In this document: piece after piece, positions 48,251 through 57,812 of the stretch | How the letters are laid out: every line of letters starts with the position of its first letter | Numbering within the stretch: the stretch's first letter is position 1 | Origin: Microbispora bryophytorum | GTDB lineage: Bacteria > Actinomycetota > Actinomycetes > Streptosporangiales > Streptosporangiaceae | Reading direction: 5' to 3' | NCBI RefSeq assembly: GCF_006874465.1 | Contig: NZ_VIRL01000014.1 | Span: forward strand, 169,409 to 233,408 | DNA length: 64,000 nt | The notes under the pieces: model-generated | The model's input: only the letters and a program-made list of their open reading frames with translations | Told to the model about the DNA's origin: nothing | Databases searched by the model: none | Translations under genes and position numbers: made by a program

Positions 48251-50926
48251 GTGCCAGCCAACAACGGCAACGCCGGCGGAACCCGCCTGGTGATCGTGGA
48301 ATCGCCCGCGAAGGCGAAGACGATCGCCGGGTACCTCGGGCGCGGCTATATCGTCGAGTCGAGCATCGGACACATCCGCGATCTTCCGGAGAAGGCCGAT
48401 GACATCCCGGAGAAGTACAAGAGCGAGGCATGGGCCCGCCTCGGGGTGAACGTCGACCACGAGTTCGAGCCGCTCTACGTCGTGAACCCGGACAAGAAGT
48501 CGCAGGTGTCCAAGCTCAAGCAGCTTCTCAAGGAAGCCGACGAGCTCTACCTCGCCACCGACGAGGACCGGGAGGGCGAGGCCATCGCCTGGCACCTGCG
48601 CGAGGTGCTCAAGCCCAAGATCCCGGTGCACCGCATGGTGTTCCACGAGATCACCCCCCACGCGATCAGGGACGCGGTCTCCAACCCCCGCGACCTCAAC
48701 CTCCGCCTGGTCGACGCCCAGGAGACCCGGCGCATCCTCGACCGCCTCTACGGCTACGAGGTCAGCCCGGTCCTGTGGAAGAAGGTCAAGCCGCGGCTTT
48801 CCGCCGGTCGTGTCCAGTCGGTCGCCACCAGGCTGGTGGTGGAGCGCGAGCGGGAGCGCCTGGCGTTCACCGCCGCCAACTACTGGGACCTGCAGGCGCT
48901 GTTCGACACCGGCCGGGCGGGCGACGACACCCGGACGTTCTCCGCCACGCTGACCGGCGTGGACGGCAGGCGCGTGGCCCAGGGCCGCGACTTCGCCTCC
49001 ACCGGCAGGCTGAAGAACTCCGACGTCCTCCACCTCGACGAGGCCGCCGCGACGGCCCTCGCCGGCCGTCTGGAGGGCGTGTCCTACGCCGTGCGGTCGG
49101 TCGAGCGCAAGCCGTACACGCGCAAGCCGTACGCGCCGTTCCGGACCACGACGCTGCAGCAGGAGGCGAGCCGCAAGCTGGGCTTCTCCGCCAAGTACAC
49201 GATGCAGGTGGCCCAGCGGCTGTACGAGAACGGCTACATCACCTACATGCGTACCGACAGCATCACGCTGTCGGAGACCGCCGTCACCGCCGCCCGCAGC
49301 CAGGCGGTCAAGCTGTACGGTTCGGCGTACGTGCCGGACAAGCCGCGCGTCTACACGAGCAAGGTGAAGAACGCCCAGGAGGCGCACGAGGCCATCCGGC
49401 CGTCCGGCGAGGAGTTCCGGACGCCGGGCGAGACCGGCCTGTCCGGGGACATGTTCCGGCTGTACGAGCTGATCTGGCAGCGTACGGTCGCCTCCCAGAT
49501 GAAGGACGCGGTCGGCGAGTCGGTGTCGGTCAAGGTCGGCGGCGCGTCCAGCGCCGGCGAGAACGTCGAGTTCAGCGCCACCGGCCGGACGATCACCTTC
49601 CATGGCTTCCTCAAGGCGTACGTGGAGGGCGCGGACGACCCCGCGACCGACCGGGACGACTCGGAGAAGCGCCTGCCCACGCTGACCGAGGGCGACCGGC
49701 TCACGGCGGCCGAGCTGACCGCGCTCGGGCACTCGACCAAGCCGCCCGCACGGTACACCGAGGCGTCGCTGGTCAAGGAGCTGGAGGATCGGGAGATCGG
49801 GCGGCCGTCGACGTACGCGTCGATCATCGGAACGATCCTCGACCGGGGCTACGTGTTCAAGAAGGGCACCGCCCTGGTGCCGTCGTTCCTCGCGTTCGCC
49901 GTGGTCAACCTGCTCGAACAGCACTTCGGCAACCTGGTCGACTACGACTTCACGGCCGACATGGAGAAGGTCCTCGACGACATCGCCAACGACCGCGCTG
50001 AGCGGGTGCCCGAGCTGCACCGGTTCTACTTCGGCGGCGGAGACGGTGACGAGGGCCTGAAGGAGATGGTCACCGACCTCGGCGAGATCGACGCCAAGGA
50101 GATCAGCTCGTTCCCGATCAGGGGGACGGACATCCTGATCAGGGTCGGCCGCTACGGGCCCTACCTCGACCGCGACGGCGCCCGGGTGAACATCCCCGAG
50201 GACATGGCGCCGGACGAGCTGACTGCCGAGAAGGCCGAGGAGCTGTTCTCGCGCCCGAGTGGCGACCGCGAGCTGGGCGTCGACCCGGCGACCGGCCGCA
50301 CAATCGTGGCCAAGGACGGCCGTTTCGGCCCGTACGTCACGGAGATCCTGCCCGAGGAGCCCGCGCCGGCCGACGGAAAGAAGCGGACGAAGAAGGCCGA
50401 CGCACCCAAGCCGCGGACCAGCTCGCTGTTCAAGACGATGTCCCTCGACACGATCACCCTGGAGCAGGCGCTGAAGCTGCTCCAGCTGCCCAGGGTCGTC
50501 GGCGCGATCGACGGCGAGGAGGTGACCGCGCAGAACGGCAAGTTCGGTCCCTACATCAAGAAGGGCACCGACTCGCGCTCGCTGACCTCGGAGGAGGACC
50601 TGCTCACGGTCACCATCGAGCAGGCCAAGGAGCTGTTCGCGCAGCCGAAGGCCCGCGGACGCGGCCGCGCCGCCGCCGCGCCGCCCCTGCGTGAGCTGGG
50701 TGAGGACCCGAACTCCAAGAAGCCGATCGTGGTGAAGGAGGGCCGCTTCGGCCCCTATGTCACCGACGGCGAGACCAACGCGTCGCTGCGCAAGGGCGAC
50801 ACGGTCGAGGACATCACGCTGGAGCGGGCGGCGGAGCTGCTGGCCGAGCGGCGGGAGCGGGCGCCCGCCCCCAAGCGGGCGCCTCGGGCCAGGACCGCCG
50901 CGAAGAAGCCCGCCGGGAAGCCCTGA
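48251..50926 (+). CDS. topA: DNA topoisomerase I (type IA)
   Basis: A type IA topoisomerase that relaxes negatively supercoiled DNA; the protein has 891 residues from GTG 48251. The TOPRIM domain is N-terminal (RLVIVESPAKAKTIAGYLG ... LYLATDEDREGEAIAWHL). The catalytic Tyr is in ITYMRTDSITLS (about residue 332). The C-terminal region has repeated GRFGPYV/GKFGPYI domains in place of zinc fingers, and a Lys/Arg/Ala-rich tail (KRAPRARTAAKKPAGKP), as in other actinobacterial TopA. GTG 48251 is preferred because AGGAAG lies 4 bases upstream; ATG 48221 (10 residues longer) is also possible. It starts a housekeeping block with tmk, holB and a PSP1 gene. Confidence 0.97.
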   Translation: MPANNGNAGGTRLVIVESPAKAKTIAGYLGRGYIVESSIGHIRDLPEKADDIPEKYKSEAWARLGVNVDHEFEPLYVVNPDKKSQVSKLKQLLKEADELYLATDEDREGEAIAWHLREVLKPKIPVHRMVFHEITPHAIRDAVSNPRDLNLRLVDAQETRRILDRLYGYEVSPVLWKKVKPRLSAGRVQSVATRLVVERERERLAFTAANYWDLQALFDTGRAGDDTRTFSATLTGVDGRRVAQGRDFASTGRLKNSDVLHLDEAAATALAGRLEGVSYAVRSVERKPYTRKPYAPFRTTTLQQEASRKLGFSAKYTMQVAQRLYENGYITYMRTDSITLSETAVTAARSQAVKLYGSAYVPDKPRVYTSKVKNAQEAHEAIRPSGEEFRTPGETGLSGDMFRLYELIWQRTVASQMKDAVGESVSVKVGGASSAGENVEFSATGRTITFHGFLKAYVEGADDPATDRDDSEKRLPTLTEGDRLTAAELTALGHSTKPPARYTEASLVKELEDREIGRPSTYASIIGTILDRGYVFKKGTALVPSFLAFAVVNLLEQHFGNLVDYDFTADMEKVLDDIANDRAERVPELHRFYFGGGDGDEGLKEMVTDLGEIDAKEISSFPIRGTDILIRVGRYGPYLDRDGARVNIPEDMAPDELTAEKAEELFSRPSGDRELGVDPATGRTIVAKDGRFGPYVTEILPEEPAPADGKKRTKKADAPKPRTSSLFKTMSLDTITLEQALKLLQLPRVVGAIDGEEVTAQNGKFGPYIKKGTDSRSLTSEEDLLTVTIEQAKELFAQPKARGRGRAAAAPPLRELGEDPNSKKPIVVKEGRFGPYVTDGETNASLRKGDTVEDITLERAAELLAERRERAPAPKRAPRARTAAKKPAGKP

Positions 50927-51015
50927 CCCCGGTCCGCGCGTCCCGCCGTCCCGTCAGGGCAGGGCGGCGGGTGTGGTGACGTGCCCGGGCGCGGCTTCGT
51001 CGTGCCGCCGCGTCT

Positions 51016-51042
51016 GTCCACAGCCGGCCCCCGGCTGTGGAC
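51016..51042 (+). terminator. Hairpin terminator after topA
   Basis: A perfect 12-bp stem (GTCCACAGCCGG with CCGGCTGTGGAC) and a 3-base loop. It lies 90 bases after the topA stop and about 80 bases before the next gene. There is no T-run. Confidence 0.8.
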
Positions 51043-51122
51043 GACGGACGCGGCTGCCGGCGTGAGCTCGTAGCATCGTCGTGAGCCGGCCCTTGATCGC
51101 CAGCCGGTCGAGGGGAGTTCTC

Positions 51123-52445
51123 GTGGGGTTCGTCGGCATGATTGTGGTGGCCGTCGTCGTTGTGCACGGCTATCTGTGGTGGCGGCTCGTCAGGGCGTCG
51201 ACGACGCCGGGATCGCGTTCGCGCCGGGTGCTGACGTGGGTGCTCGTGATCCTGGCCGCCGTGATGGTGGTGACATTCGGCGGGAGCCGGCTCGGCCTCG
51301 GCATGGACGTGGAGCGGGTCGTCGCCTGGCCCGGCTACCTGTGGCTGGCCGTGATGTTCTACCTGTTCGTGTTCGGCCTGGTCATGGAGGTGCCCCGGGC
51401 GGTCGCGACGTTCGTGACGTCCAGGCGCCGTCGTGCGGCCGAAACCGCGGCCCCGGCCGGCCGGGCCGAGGGGGAGACGGCGCCGGTGGACGAGGTGGTC
51501 CTCGCCGGAGCCGCGGCCGGGGGAGGCCCTGCCGCTCACGGCACGGCCACGACAGGCAGGCCGGCGGCGGAGGGGGCCGCGGCGGACGCCCCGGCGATCG
51601 ACCGCCGGCTGTTCATCTCCCGTACGGCCTCCGCGGTCGTGACCGTGGGAGCGCTCGCGACCGTGGGGTACGGCGCGAGCCGGGCCCTGGGCGATCCGGT
51701 GATCGAGCGGGTGCCGATCCGCCTGCCCCGGCTCGACCCCCGGATGAGCGGGCTGCGCATCGCGGTCGTCAGCGACATCCACCTCGGCCCGCTGAGCGGC
51801 CGCGGGCACACCGAGCGGATCGTCCGGATGATCAACGGTCTGCAGGCCGACGCGGTGACGATCGTGGGTGACCTGGTGGACGGCACGGTCGCCGAGCTCG
51901 GCCGTCTCGCCACCCCCCTCGGGTCCCTCGAATCCCGCTATGGCGCGTATTTCGTGACCGGCAACCACGAGTACTACACCGCCGGCGGCCCCCAGGAATG
52001 GATCGAGGAGTTGCGCTCGCTGGGCGTCCGGCCGCTGCTCAACGAGCGGGTCGAGATCCGGCACGCGGGAGCCGTACTGGACCTCGCGGGCGTCAACGAC
52101 CTCAACGGCGTGCCGTCGGGCGACGGCCCGGACCTCGACCGGGCGCTCGGGGGCCGCGACGCGAACCGGCCCGTCGTGCTCATGGCCCACCAGCCCGTCC
52201 AGGTGACGCAGGCCGCCGCGCACGGAGTCGATCTCCAACTGTCCGGGCACACCCACGGCGGGCAGATGGCGCCGTTCAACCTGCTCGTGCCGCTGCAGCA
52301 GCCCGTGGTGGCGGGGCTGGCGAGCGTGCCGCGCACGGGTGGCGGCGACACGCAGGTCTACGTGACGCGGGGTGCGGGCTTCTGGGGGCCGCCGGTCCGG
52401 GTGGGCGCGCCGCCCGAGATCACCCTCATCGAGCTGCGCGCCTGA
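51123..52445 (+). CDS. Membrane-bound metallophosphoesterase
   Basis: A 440-residue calcineurin-like phosphoesterase. The N-terminal part has four membrane segments (about residues 5-20, 38-56, 65-85 and a fourth near 180-200), followed by the catalytic domain. Metal motifs are complete: SDIHLGPLSGRGH, IVGDLVDG, GNHEYY, and GHTHGGQM near the end. Members hydrolyse phosphodiesters or phospholipid-related substrates at the membrane. GTG 51123 is chosen with GGGGAG upstream. The gene lies between topA and the MFS-tmk fusion, as in many actinomycetes. Confidence 0.9.
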   Translation: MGFVGMIVVAVVVVHGYLWWRLVRASTTPGSRSRRVLTWVLVILAAVMVVTFGGSRLGLGMDVERVVAWPGYLWLAVMFYLFVFGLVMEVPRAVATFVTSRRRRAAETAAPAGRAEGETAPVDEVVLAGAAAGGGPAAHGTATTGRPAAEGAAADAPAIDRRLFISRTASAVVTVGALATVGYGASRALGDPVIERVPIRLPRLDPRMSGLRIAVVSDIHLGPLSGRGHTERIVRMINGLQADAVTIVGDLVDGTVAELGRLATPLGSLESRYGAYFVTGNHEYYTAGGPQEWIEELRSLGVRPLLNERVEIRHAGAVLDLAGVNDLNGVPSGDGPDLDRALGGRDANRPVVLMAHQPVQVTQAAAHGVDLQLSGHTHGGQMAPFNLLVPLQQPVVAGLASVPRTGGGDTQVYVTRGAGFWGPPVRVGAPPEITLIELRA

Positions 52446-52600
52446 CCGCTCCGGATCGCCGGAAGCGGAACCGGGCAGAGCATTGGTGCCATCTCGACAG
52501 CGAGGACGAGGCGGACGTAATACCCTCAGGCGACGGGCAGGCCCCAGTGGCACGCTCGTCCGTCTCCCAAGCCCAGCGAGCACCTGGATACGCTGACATC

Positions 52601-54664
52601 ATGAGCACCCCTGGCCGGGCCGCCGCGCGCCGCAAGCAGCCGCACGTGCTGGCGAACGCGCCGTTCCGCAGGCTGTGGACGGCGATGGCGACGTGCAGCC
52701 TCGGCGACTGGCTCAACATCATCGCGCTGACCGCCCTGGCCGGTAATCTGACCGCAGGATCTGGTTTCCAGGCGCAGAGCCTCGCCATCGGCGGCGTCTT
52801 CGTCGCCAAGATGCTGCCCGCGATCCTGCTCGGCCCGCTCGGCGGCGCGGTGGCCGACCGGTTCGACCGCAGGCTGACGATGGTCGTCGCCGACCTCGCC
52901 AGGTTCGCGGTGGTGCTGTCGATCCCGCTGGTCGGCAACTACCAGTGGGTGATCATCGCGACGTTCCTCGTCGAATGCGTGAACCTCTTCTGGGTGCCGG
53001 CCAAGGACGCCACCGTGCCCAACCTCGTGCCGAAGGAACGGCTCGAAGAGGCCAACCAGCTCAACCTCCTCGTCACGTACGGCACCGCGCCCGTGGCCGC
53101 GGCGCTGTTCGCGGTCGTGTCGGGCGTGGTCACGACGATCTCGGCGGCCGCTCCGTCGTTCGACGTCGCGGCCACCAGCGTCGCGCTGTACGCGAACGCG
53201 CTGGCCTACCTGGCCTCCGCCGTGATGGTCTTCACGCTGCGGGCCATTCCGAAGAACCACGTCAGGCACGTGTCGGCGCCCTCGGTGCTCCGGCAGATCA
53301 CCGAGGGATGGCGGTTCGTCGGCGGCAACCGCGTCGTGCGCGGGCTGATCATCGGCATGCTCGGGGCGTTCGCCGCCGGAGGCGCCGTCGTCGGCGTCGC
53401 CAAGGCGTACGTGCAGGCCCTGGGCGGCGGTGACGCGGGGTACGGCGCCGTGTTCTGCGCCGTCTTCCTCGGCATGGCGTTCGGCATGTTCTTCGGCCTG
53501 CGGCTGCTGAAGGGCCTGTCCAGGCGGCGGCTGTTCGGGCTGTCGATCGTGCTCGCGGGGCTGACGCTGGCCGCCGTCGCGCTCATCCAGAACCTGGTCG
53601 TCGTGGTCGTGCTGACCGTGATGCTGGGCGCCTGCGCCGGCATCGCCTGGATCATCGGCTACACGATGATCGGCCTGGAGGTGGAGGACGGGCTGCGCGG
53701 CCGCACGTTCTCCTTCCTGCAGTCGCTGGCCAGGGTGGTGCTGCTGCTGGTCGTGGCGGTGGCCTCGACGCTGGCCGCGCTGTTCGGCACGCACGCCGTC
53801 GGGGTCGCCGGGATCAGCTACCGCTTCGACGGCACGAACCTCGTGCTGCTCCTGGGCGCGCTGCTGGCGATCGCCGTCGGGGTGGTCGCGCTGCGGCACA
53901 TGGACGACCGGCCGGGGATTCCCATCGGGGTCGACCTGCTGACCGCCCTGCGCGGGCGGCGGTTCGTGCCGGAGGAGGCGGACCTCGAACGCGGTCTGTT
54001 CATCGCCTTCGAGGGCGGAGAGGGCTCGGGCAAGACCACCCAGTCGCGGCTGCTCGCGATCTGGCTGCGCGACCAGGGCTTCGACGTCGTGCAGACCCGC
54101 GAGCCGGGCTCGACCAAGGTCGGCATGCGGTTGCGGGCGATCCTGCTCGACGCCGCCCACCAGGGACTGTCGCCGCGGGCCGAGGCCATGCTGTACGCCG
54201 CCGACCGGGCCGAGCACGTGGAGAAGGTCATCAGGCCCGGCCTGCAGCGCGGCTCGACGGTGATCTCCGACAGGTACGTGGACTCGTCGCTGGCCTACCA
54301 GGGCGCGGGGCGGTCGCTCGACCAGGAGGACGTCGCGAGGATCAACAAGTGGGCGACTGGCGGGCTCGTCCCCGACCTGACCGTGCTCATCGACGTGCCG
54401 CCCGCGGTCGGGCTGCGGCGGATGGCCTCGCCCGCCGACCGCATCGAGGCCGAGCCGCTGGAGTTCCACGAGCGGGTGCGGCGGGAGTTCCGGGCGCTGG
54501 CGGCGGCCGACCCCGACCGCTACCTCGTGGTGGACGGCACGCTCGACCAGCGGGAGGTGACGCACCTGATCCAGGACCGGGTGCGGGAGATCCTGCCCGA
54601 CCCGGTGCCGCAGGAGGCCGAGGAGGCCACCGGCACGATGCCCGCCATCCGCGACTTCGGATAG
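52601..54664 (+). CDS. tmk: MFS transporter-thymidylate kinase fusion protein
   Basis: A 687-residue fusion. Residues about 20-425 form an MFS-type membrane domain with about 10-12 segments (ADRFDRRLTMVVADLARF is the loop 2 signature). Residues about 460-670 form a complete dTMP kinase: the P-loop EGGEGSGKTTQSRLL, the DR(Y/H) motif SDRYVDSSLAYQG and TREPGSTKVGMRLR are intact. dTMP kinase makes dTDP for DNA synthesis. The same fusion is known in Streptomyces and relatives; why a membrane domain is attached is not known. ATG 52601 is used. It overlaps no gene and precedes holB by 6 bases. Confidence 0.95.
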   Translation: MSTPGRAAARRKQPHVLANAPFRRLWTAMATCSLGDWLNIIALTALAGNLTAGSGFQAQSLAIGGVFVAKMLPAILLGPLGGAVADRFDRRLTMVVADLARFAVVLSIPLVGNYQWVIIATFLVECVNLFWVPAKDATVPNLVPKERLEEANQLNLLVTYGTAPVAAALFAVVSGVVTTISAAAPSFDVAATSVALYANALAYLASAVMVFTLRAIPKNHVRHVSAPSVLRQITEGWRFVGGNRVVRGLIIGMLGAFAAGGAVVGVAKAYVQALGGGDAGYGAVFCAVFLGMAFGMFFGLRLLKGLSRRRLFGLSIVLAGLTLAAVALIQNLVVVVVLTVMLGACAGIAWIIGYTMIGLEVEDGLRGRTFSFLQSLARVVLLLVVAVASTLAALFGTHAVGVAGISYRFDGTNLVLLLGALLAIAVGVVALRHMDDRPGIPIGVDLLTALRGRRFVPEEADLERGLFIAFEGGEGSGKTTQSRLLAIWLRDQGFDVVQTREPGSTKVGMRLRAILLDAAHQGLSPRAEAMLYAADRAEHVEKVIRPGLQRGSTVISDRYVDSSLAYQGAGRSLDQEDVARINKWATGGLVPDLTVLIDVPPAVGLRRMASPADRIEAEPLEFHERVRREFRALAAADPDRYLVVDGTLDQREVTHLIQDRVREILPDPVPQEAEEATGTMPAIRDFG

Positions 54665-54670
54665 CCGCAC

Positions 54671-55843
54671 ATGACCGTTTTCGGGGATCTGATCGGGCAG
54701 GACCGGGCGATCGACGTGATGCGGCGGGCCACGTCGGCCGCCGCGGAGGCCATCGCCGGAGGGCGCGGCGCGGGCATGACCCACGCCTGGCTCTTCACCG
54801 GGCCGGCCCTGCGGACCGCGGCCGCCACGGCGTTCGCGGCCTCGCTGCTCTGTCCCGATCAGGGGTGCGGCCACTGCGACGCCTGCCATCATGTCGAGGT
54901 CGGCTCGCACCCGGACGTCACGTTCGTCCGGCCCGAGGGACTGTCGTACAGCGTGCGGCAGACGCGCGAACTCGTGCTCAAGGCGGCGGGGGCGCCCACG
55001 CTCGGCCGGTGGCGGATCGTGCTGTTCGAGGACGCCGACCGGGTGACGGAGGCGGCGGCCAACGCGCTGCTCAAGGCCATCGAGGAGCCGCCGCCGCGGA
55101 CCGTGTGGCTGCTGTGCGCGCCCTCCCCGGACGACATGATCATCACGATCCGCTCGCGCTGCCGGGTCGTGACGCTGGGCATGCCCTCCACCGAGGCGGT
55201 CGCGAACGTGCTGGTGACCCGCGACGGGGTGCCCCACGACGTGGCGCTCGACGTCGCGCGGGCGGCTCAGGGGGACATCGGCCGGGCGCGGCGGCTCGCG
55301 CTGGACGAGGAGGCGCGGCGCAGGCGCGACGACGTGCTGTCGATCCCCCGCGCGCTGACCGGTGTGGCGGAGTGCATCGCTGCCGCCGAGCGGCTGGTGA
55401 AGACCTCCACCGCGGACGCGGACGCGGCCACGACCGCGTTGAACGACGTCGAGACCGCCGAGCTGCGCAAGGTCTACGGCGAGGGCTCCTCCGGCAAGGG
55501 GCTCAACAAGGGCCTCGTGCGCGGCGGCGCGGGAGCGCTCAAGGAGCTCGAGACCATGCAGAAGTCGCGGGCGACCCGCGTCAAGCGCGACTCCCTCGAC
55601 CTCGCGCTGCTCGAACTCGTGGCGTTCTACCGCGACGTGCTGGCCGTGCAGTTCGGGGCCCCGGTCGAGCTGGTCAACGAGGACCGCAGGCACGAGGTGG
55701 AGGCCGTGGCGCGCTCGTCGGCTCCCGAGCAGACGCTCCTCCGTACGGACGCGATCATGAAGTGCCGGGAGCGGCTGGCGGCCAACGTGAACCCGCAGAT
55801 CGCGGTCGAGGCCATGACTCTCGCGCTCCGCTCGCCCGCTTAG
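54671..55843 (+). CDS. holB: DNA polymerase III subunit delta prime
   Basis: A 390-residue clamp-loader subunit. The AAA+ fold has a decayed Walker A region (THAWLFTGPALRTAAATAFA), a zinc cluster CGHCDACHH and the SRC motif RSRCRVVTL. The usual sensor sequence EEPPPRTVWLLC is present. The C-terminal part is longer than in E. coli, as is usual in actinobacteria. Delta prime helps load the sliding clamp. It follows the tmk fusion by 6 bases, the standard tmk-holB order. Confidence 0.95.
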   Translation: MTVFGDLIGQDRAIDVMRRATSAAAEAIAGGRGAGMTHAWLFTGPALRTAAATAFAASLLCPDQGCGHCDACHHVEVGSHPDVTFVRPEGLSYSVRQTRELVLKAAGAPTLGRWRIVLFEDADRVTEAAANALLKAIEEPPPRTVWLLCAPSPDDMIITIRSRCRVVTLGMPSTEAVANVLVTRDGVPHDVALDVARAAQGDIGRARRLALDEEARRRRDDVLSIPRALTGVAECIAAAERLVKTSTADADAATTALNDVETAELRKVYGEGSSGKGLNKGLVRGGAGALKELETMQKSRATRVKRDSLDLALLELVAFYRDVLAVQFGAPVELVNEDRRHEVEAVARSSAPEQTLLRTDAIMKCRERLAANVNPQIAVEAMTLALRSPA

Positions 55844-55930
55844 GACGGAACGCTCGATGACTGCCGGTGCCGTACGGCACGTATGGTGGGTTCGGACGCG
55901 TTAGCCGTACGGATCGAGGAGGGCCGGCGC

Positions 55931-56788
55931 TTGGGCATGATGATGGCCGTGAGCTTCACCCGCTACGGACGGCTCTACTACCTCGATCCGGGCGGCCACT
56001 CTCCCAAGGTGGGTGACAAGGTCCTCGTGCCGACCGACTCCGGACCCGAGGTCGCCGAGTGCGTGTGGGCGCCGCAGTACGTGAGTGAGGACGTCGACGG
56101 CCTGCCCGTCTGTCAGGGCATCGCGGCCGAGGAGCACCTGACCCGGGACGAGAGCAACCGCCGCCGCAGGGCGGAGGCCCGCAGCGTGTCCAAGCGTCTG
56201 ATCAAACGGCACGAGCTGCCGATGAAGGTGGTCGGCGTCGACTACCTGGACGCCGACAACGTCTACACCGTCTACTTCTCCGCCCCCCACCGGGTCGACT
56301 TCCGGGCGCTCGTGCGCGACCTGGCCCGCAACCTGCGTGCCCGGGTCGAGCTGCGGCAGATCGGCCCGCGTGACGAGGCCAGGCTCCAGGGCGGCATCGG
56401 CCCCTGCGGGCGTGACCTGTGCTGCGCGACGTTCCTCAAGGACTTCGAGCCGGTCTCGGTGCGGATGGCCAAGGATCAGGACCTGCCGGTCAACCCGCTC
56501 AGGATCGCGGGCGCCTGCGGCCGGCTGATGTGCTGCCTGAAGTACGAGCACCCGCTCTACCAGGAGTTCCGGGCGTCGGCGCCGCGTACGGGCCTCGCGG
56601 TGGACACCCCGCAGGGCCCGGGCACGGTGGTGGGGCACAACGTGCCGTCCGACTCCGTCATCGTCCGCCTCAACGAGGGCGGCCGCCGCTGCGCCTGCTC
56701 CAAGGCCAGCGTCTGCGCCCCGCGCAAGCAGCATGACGCGATGTACGGCGAAACTGAGACGGTGGCCGAGAGCGACCCGAGTACCTGA
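55931..56788 (+). CDS. ricT: PSP1-domain protein (RicT/YaaT-like)
   Basis: A 285-residue PSP1 C-terminal domain protein, member of the RicT/YaaT family next to holB as in many bacteria. Conserved features are the RxDFRALVRDLARNLRARVELRQIGPRDEARLQGGIGPCGRDLCC core and the metal/Fe-S cysteines CGRDLCCATF and CGRLMCCLKYEH. In Bacillus, RicT helps RNase Y-dependent RNA processing with RicA and RicF. The start is TTG at 55931, supported by GAGGAGGG 7 bases upstream, followed by three ATG codons. Its 3' part has a diverged second copy 2.6 kb downstream (see 59172). Confidence 0.9.
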   Translation: MGMMMAVSFTRYGRLYYLDPGGHSPKVGDKVLVPTDSGPEVAECVWAPQYVSEDVDGLPVCQGIAAEEHLTRDESNRRRRAEARSVSKRLIKRHELPMKVVGVDYLDADNVYTVYFSAPHRVDFRALVRDLARNLRARVELRQIGPRDEARLQGGIGPCGRDLCCATFLKDFEPVSVRMAKDQDLPVNPLRIAGACGRLMCCLKYEHPLYQEFRASAPRTGLAVDTPQGPGTVVGHNVPSDSVIVRLNEGGRRCACSKASVCAPRKQHDAMYGETETVAESDPST

Positions 56789-56933
56789 CCATCAACGATG
56801 ATCGTCGAACTCTCCGACGGGTGCGCCATCGAAGATCTCTCCGATGCTGCCTGTACCCCAGCATGCCCGGAGGTGCGCAACGATTTCGTGCCGTGGAGGT
56901 GCTTCCCTGTTGCCGTGGCGCGGGGCCTTGCTT

Positions 56934-57812
56934 TCACAGATGGCGGTGCAGGAAACCCGCCGTCGCCTCGGCGGCGCGCGTGACATATGGCTCCACGTCG
57001 TACAGGTCGATGTGTTCACGGCAGTCGAGCCAGAGCATCTCCTTGTTTCCCGGGCTCCGCTGGAGGAGTGTGTCCGCCAACTCGGGCGCGCAGTACGCGT
57101 CGACCCGCCCGTGGACGACGAGTAGCGGCGTAGCGGCGAGCAGCGGGGCCGCGCCGAGCGCGTCGAAGGTCATCAGCGAATGGAGCGACCCCCAGGTCAC
57201 CCGGTTGTCCCAGTGCGGCGATGCGGAACGGGAGGTGCCGTAGTAGGCGTACGGCTCGTCACCGGGCATCGCGGCCTCGCCGCCGCCGGGCGCCACAGCG
57301 GGCAGATACTCGTCGTAGCGGTCGAGGAAACCCGCGAGCGCGGTCCGGTAGGCGTCGTCGCCCATTTGCTCGGCGAACCAGGCCGGGTTGTTGTAGGCGC
57401 CTGCGATTCCGGCGACGGCCTTCACCCGTGGGTCGGTGGCGGCCGCCCGCACCGCGTACCCGCCGCCGAGGCACACCCCGGCGAGGCCGATCCGGCCCGG
57501 GTCGACCTCTGCCCGGCGGGCGAGCAGGGTCACCGCGGAGCGCAGGTCGGCGAGCTTGCCCTCGCTGTCCTCGTGCCCTCGGCGCCCTCCGCTCTCACCG
57601 AACCCTCGATGGTCGAAAGCCAGAGTGACCAGACCCGCCCGGGCCAGTCGCTCCGCATACAGCCCCGTGACCTGCTCCTTCACACCGGTGAAGGGCCCGG
57701 TTAGGGCGACGGCGGGCGAGGGTTCGAGCCGTTCGGGCAACCTGAGCTCTCCGACGAGCTTTACACCGGCTGCCGAGAAGGTGACCCGCTCGGTCCGTAT
57801 CGTGGTTGTCAT
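56934..57812 (-). CDS. Alpha/beta hydrolase
   Basis: A 292-residue hydrolase of the serine hydrolase fold. The nucleophile elbow is GLAGVCLGGGYAVRAA, where Cys replaces the usual Ser (GVCLGG), as in dienelactone-hydrolase-like proteins. The catalytic His-containing end is REHIDLYDVEPYV, and an oxyanion-type HRGFGESGG lies near residue 68. The exact substrate cannot be read. ATG 57812 is preferred, with GGGGGAGG upstream. The start overlaps the stop of the upstream metallo-beta-lactamase gene by 4 bases (ATGA), so the two are cotranscribed and probably act together. Confidence 0.85.
   Translation of the reverse strand: MTTTIRTERVTFSAAGVKLVGELRLPERLEPSPAVALTGPFTGVKEQVTGLYAERLARAGLVTLAFDHRGFGESGGRRGHEDSEGKLADLRSAVTLLARRAEVDPGRIGLAGVCLGGGYAVRAAATDPRVKAVAGIAGAYNNPAWFAEQMGDDAYRTALAGFLDRYDEYLPAVAPGGGEAAMPGDEPYAYYGTSRSASPHWDNRVTWGSLHSLMTFDALGAAPLLAATPLLVVHGRVDAYCAPELADTLLQRSPGNKEMLWLDCREHIDLYDVEPYVTRAAEATAGFLHRHL

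Noticed and set aside
48005..50020. 671-codon minus-strand open frame antisense to topA
   Set aside because: topA is unambiguous, and the antisense frame is a codon-bias artefact.
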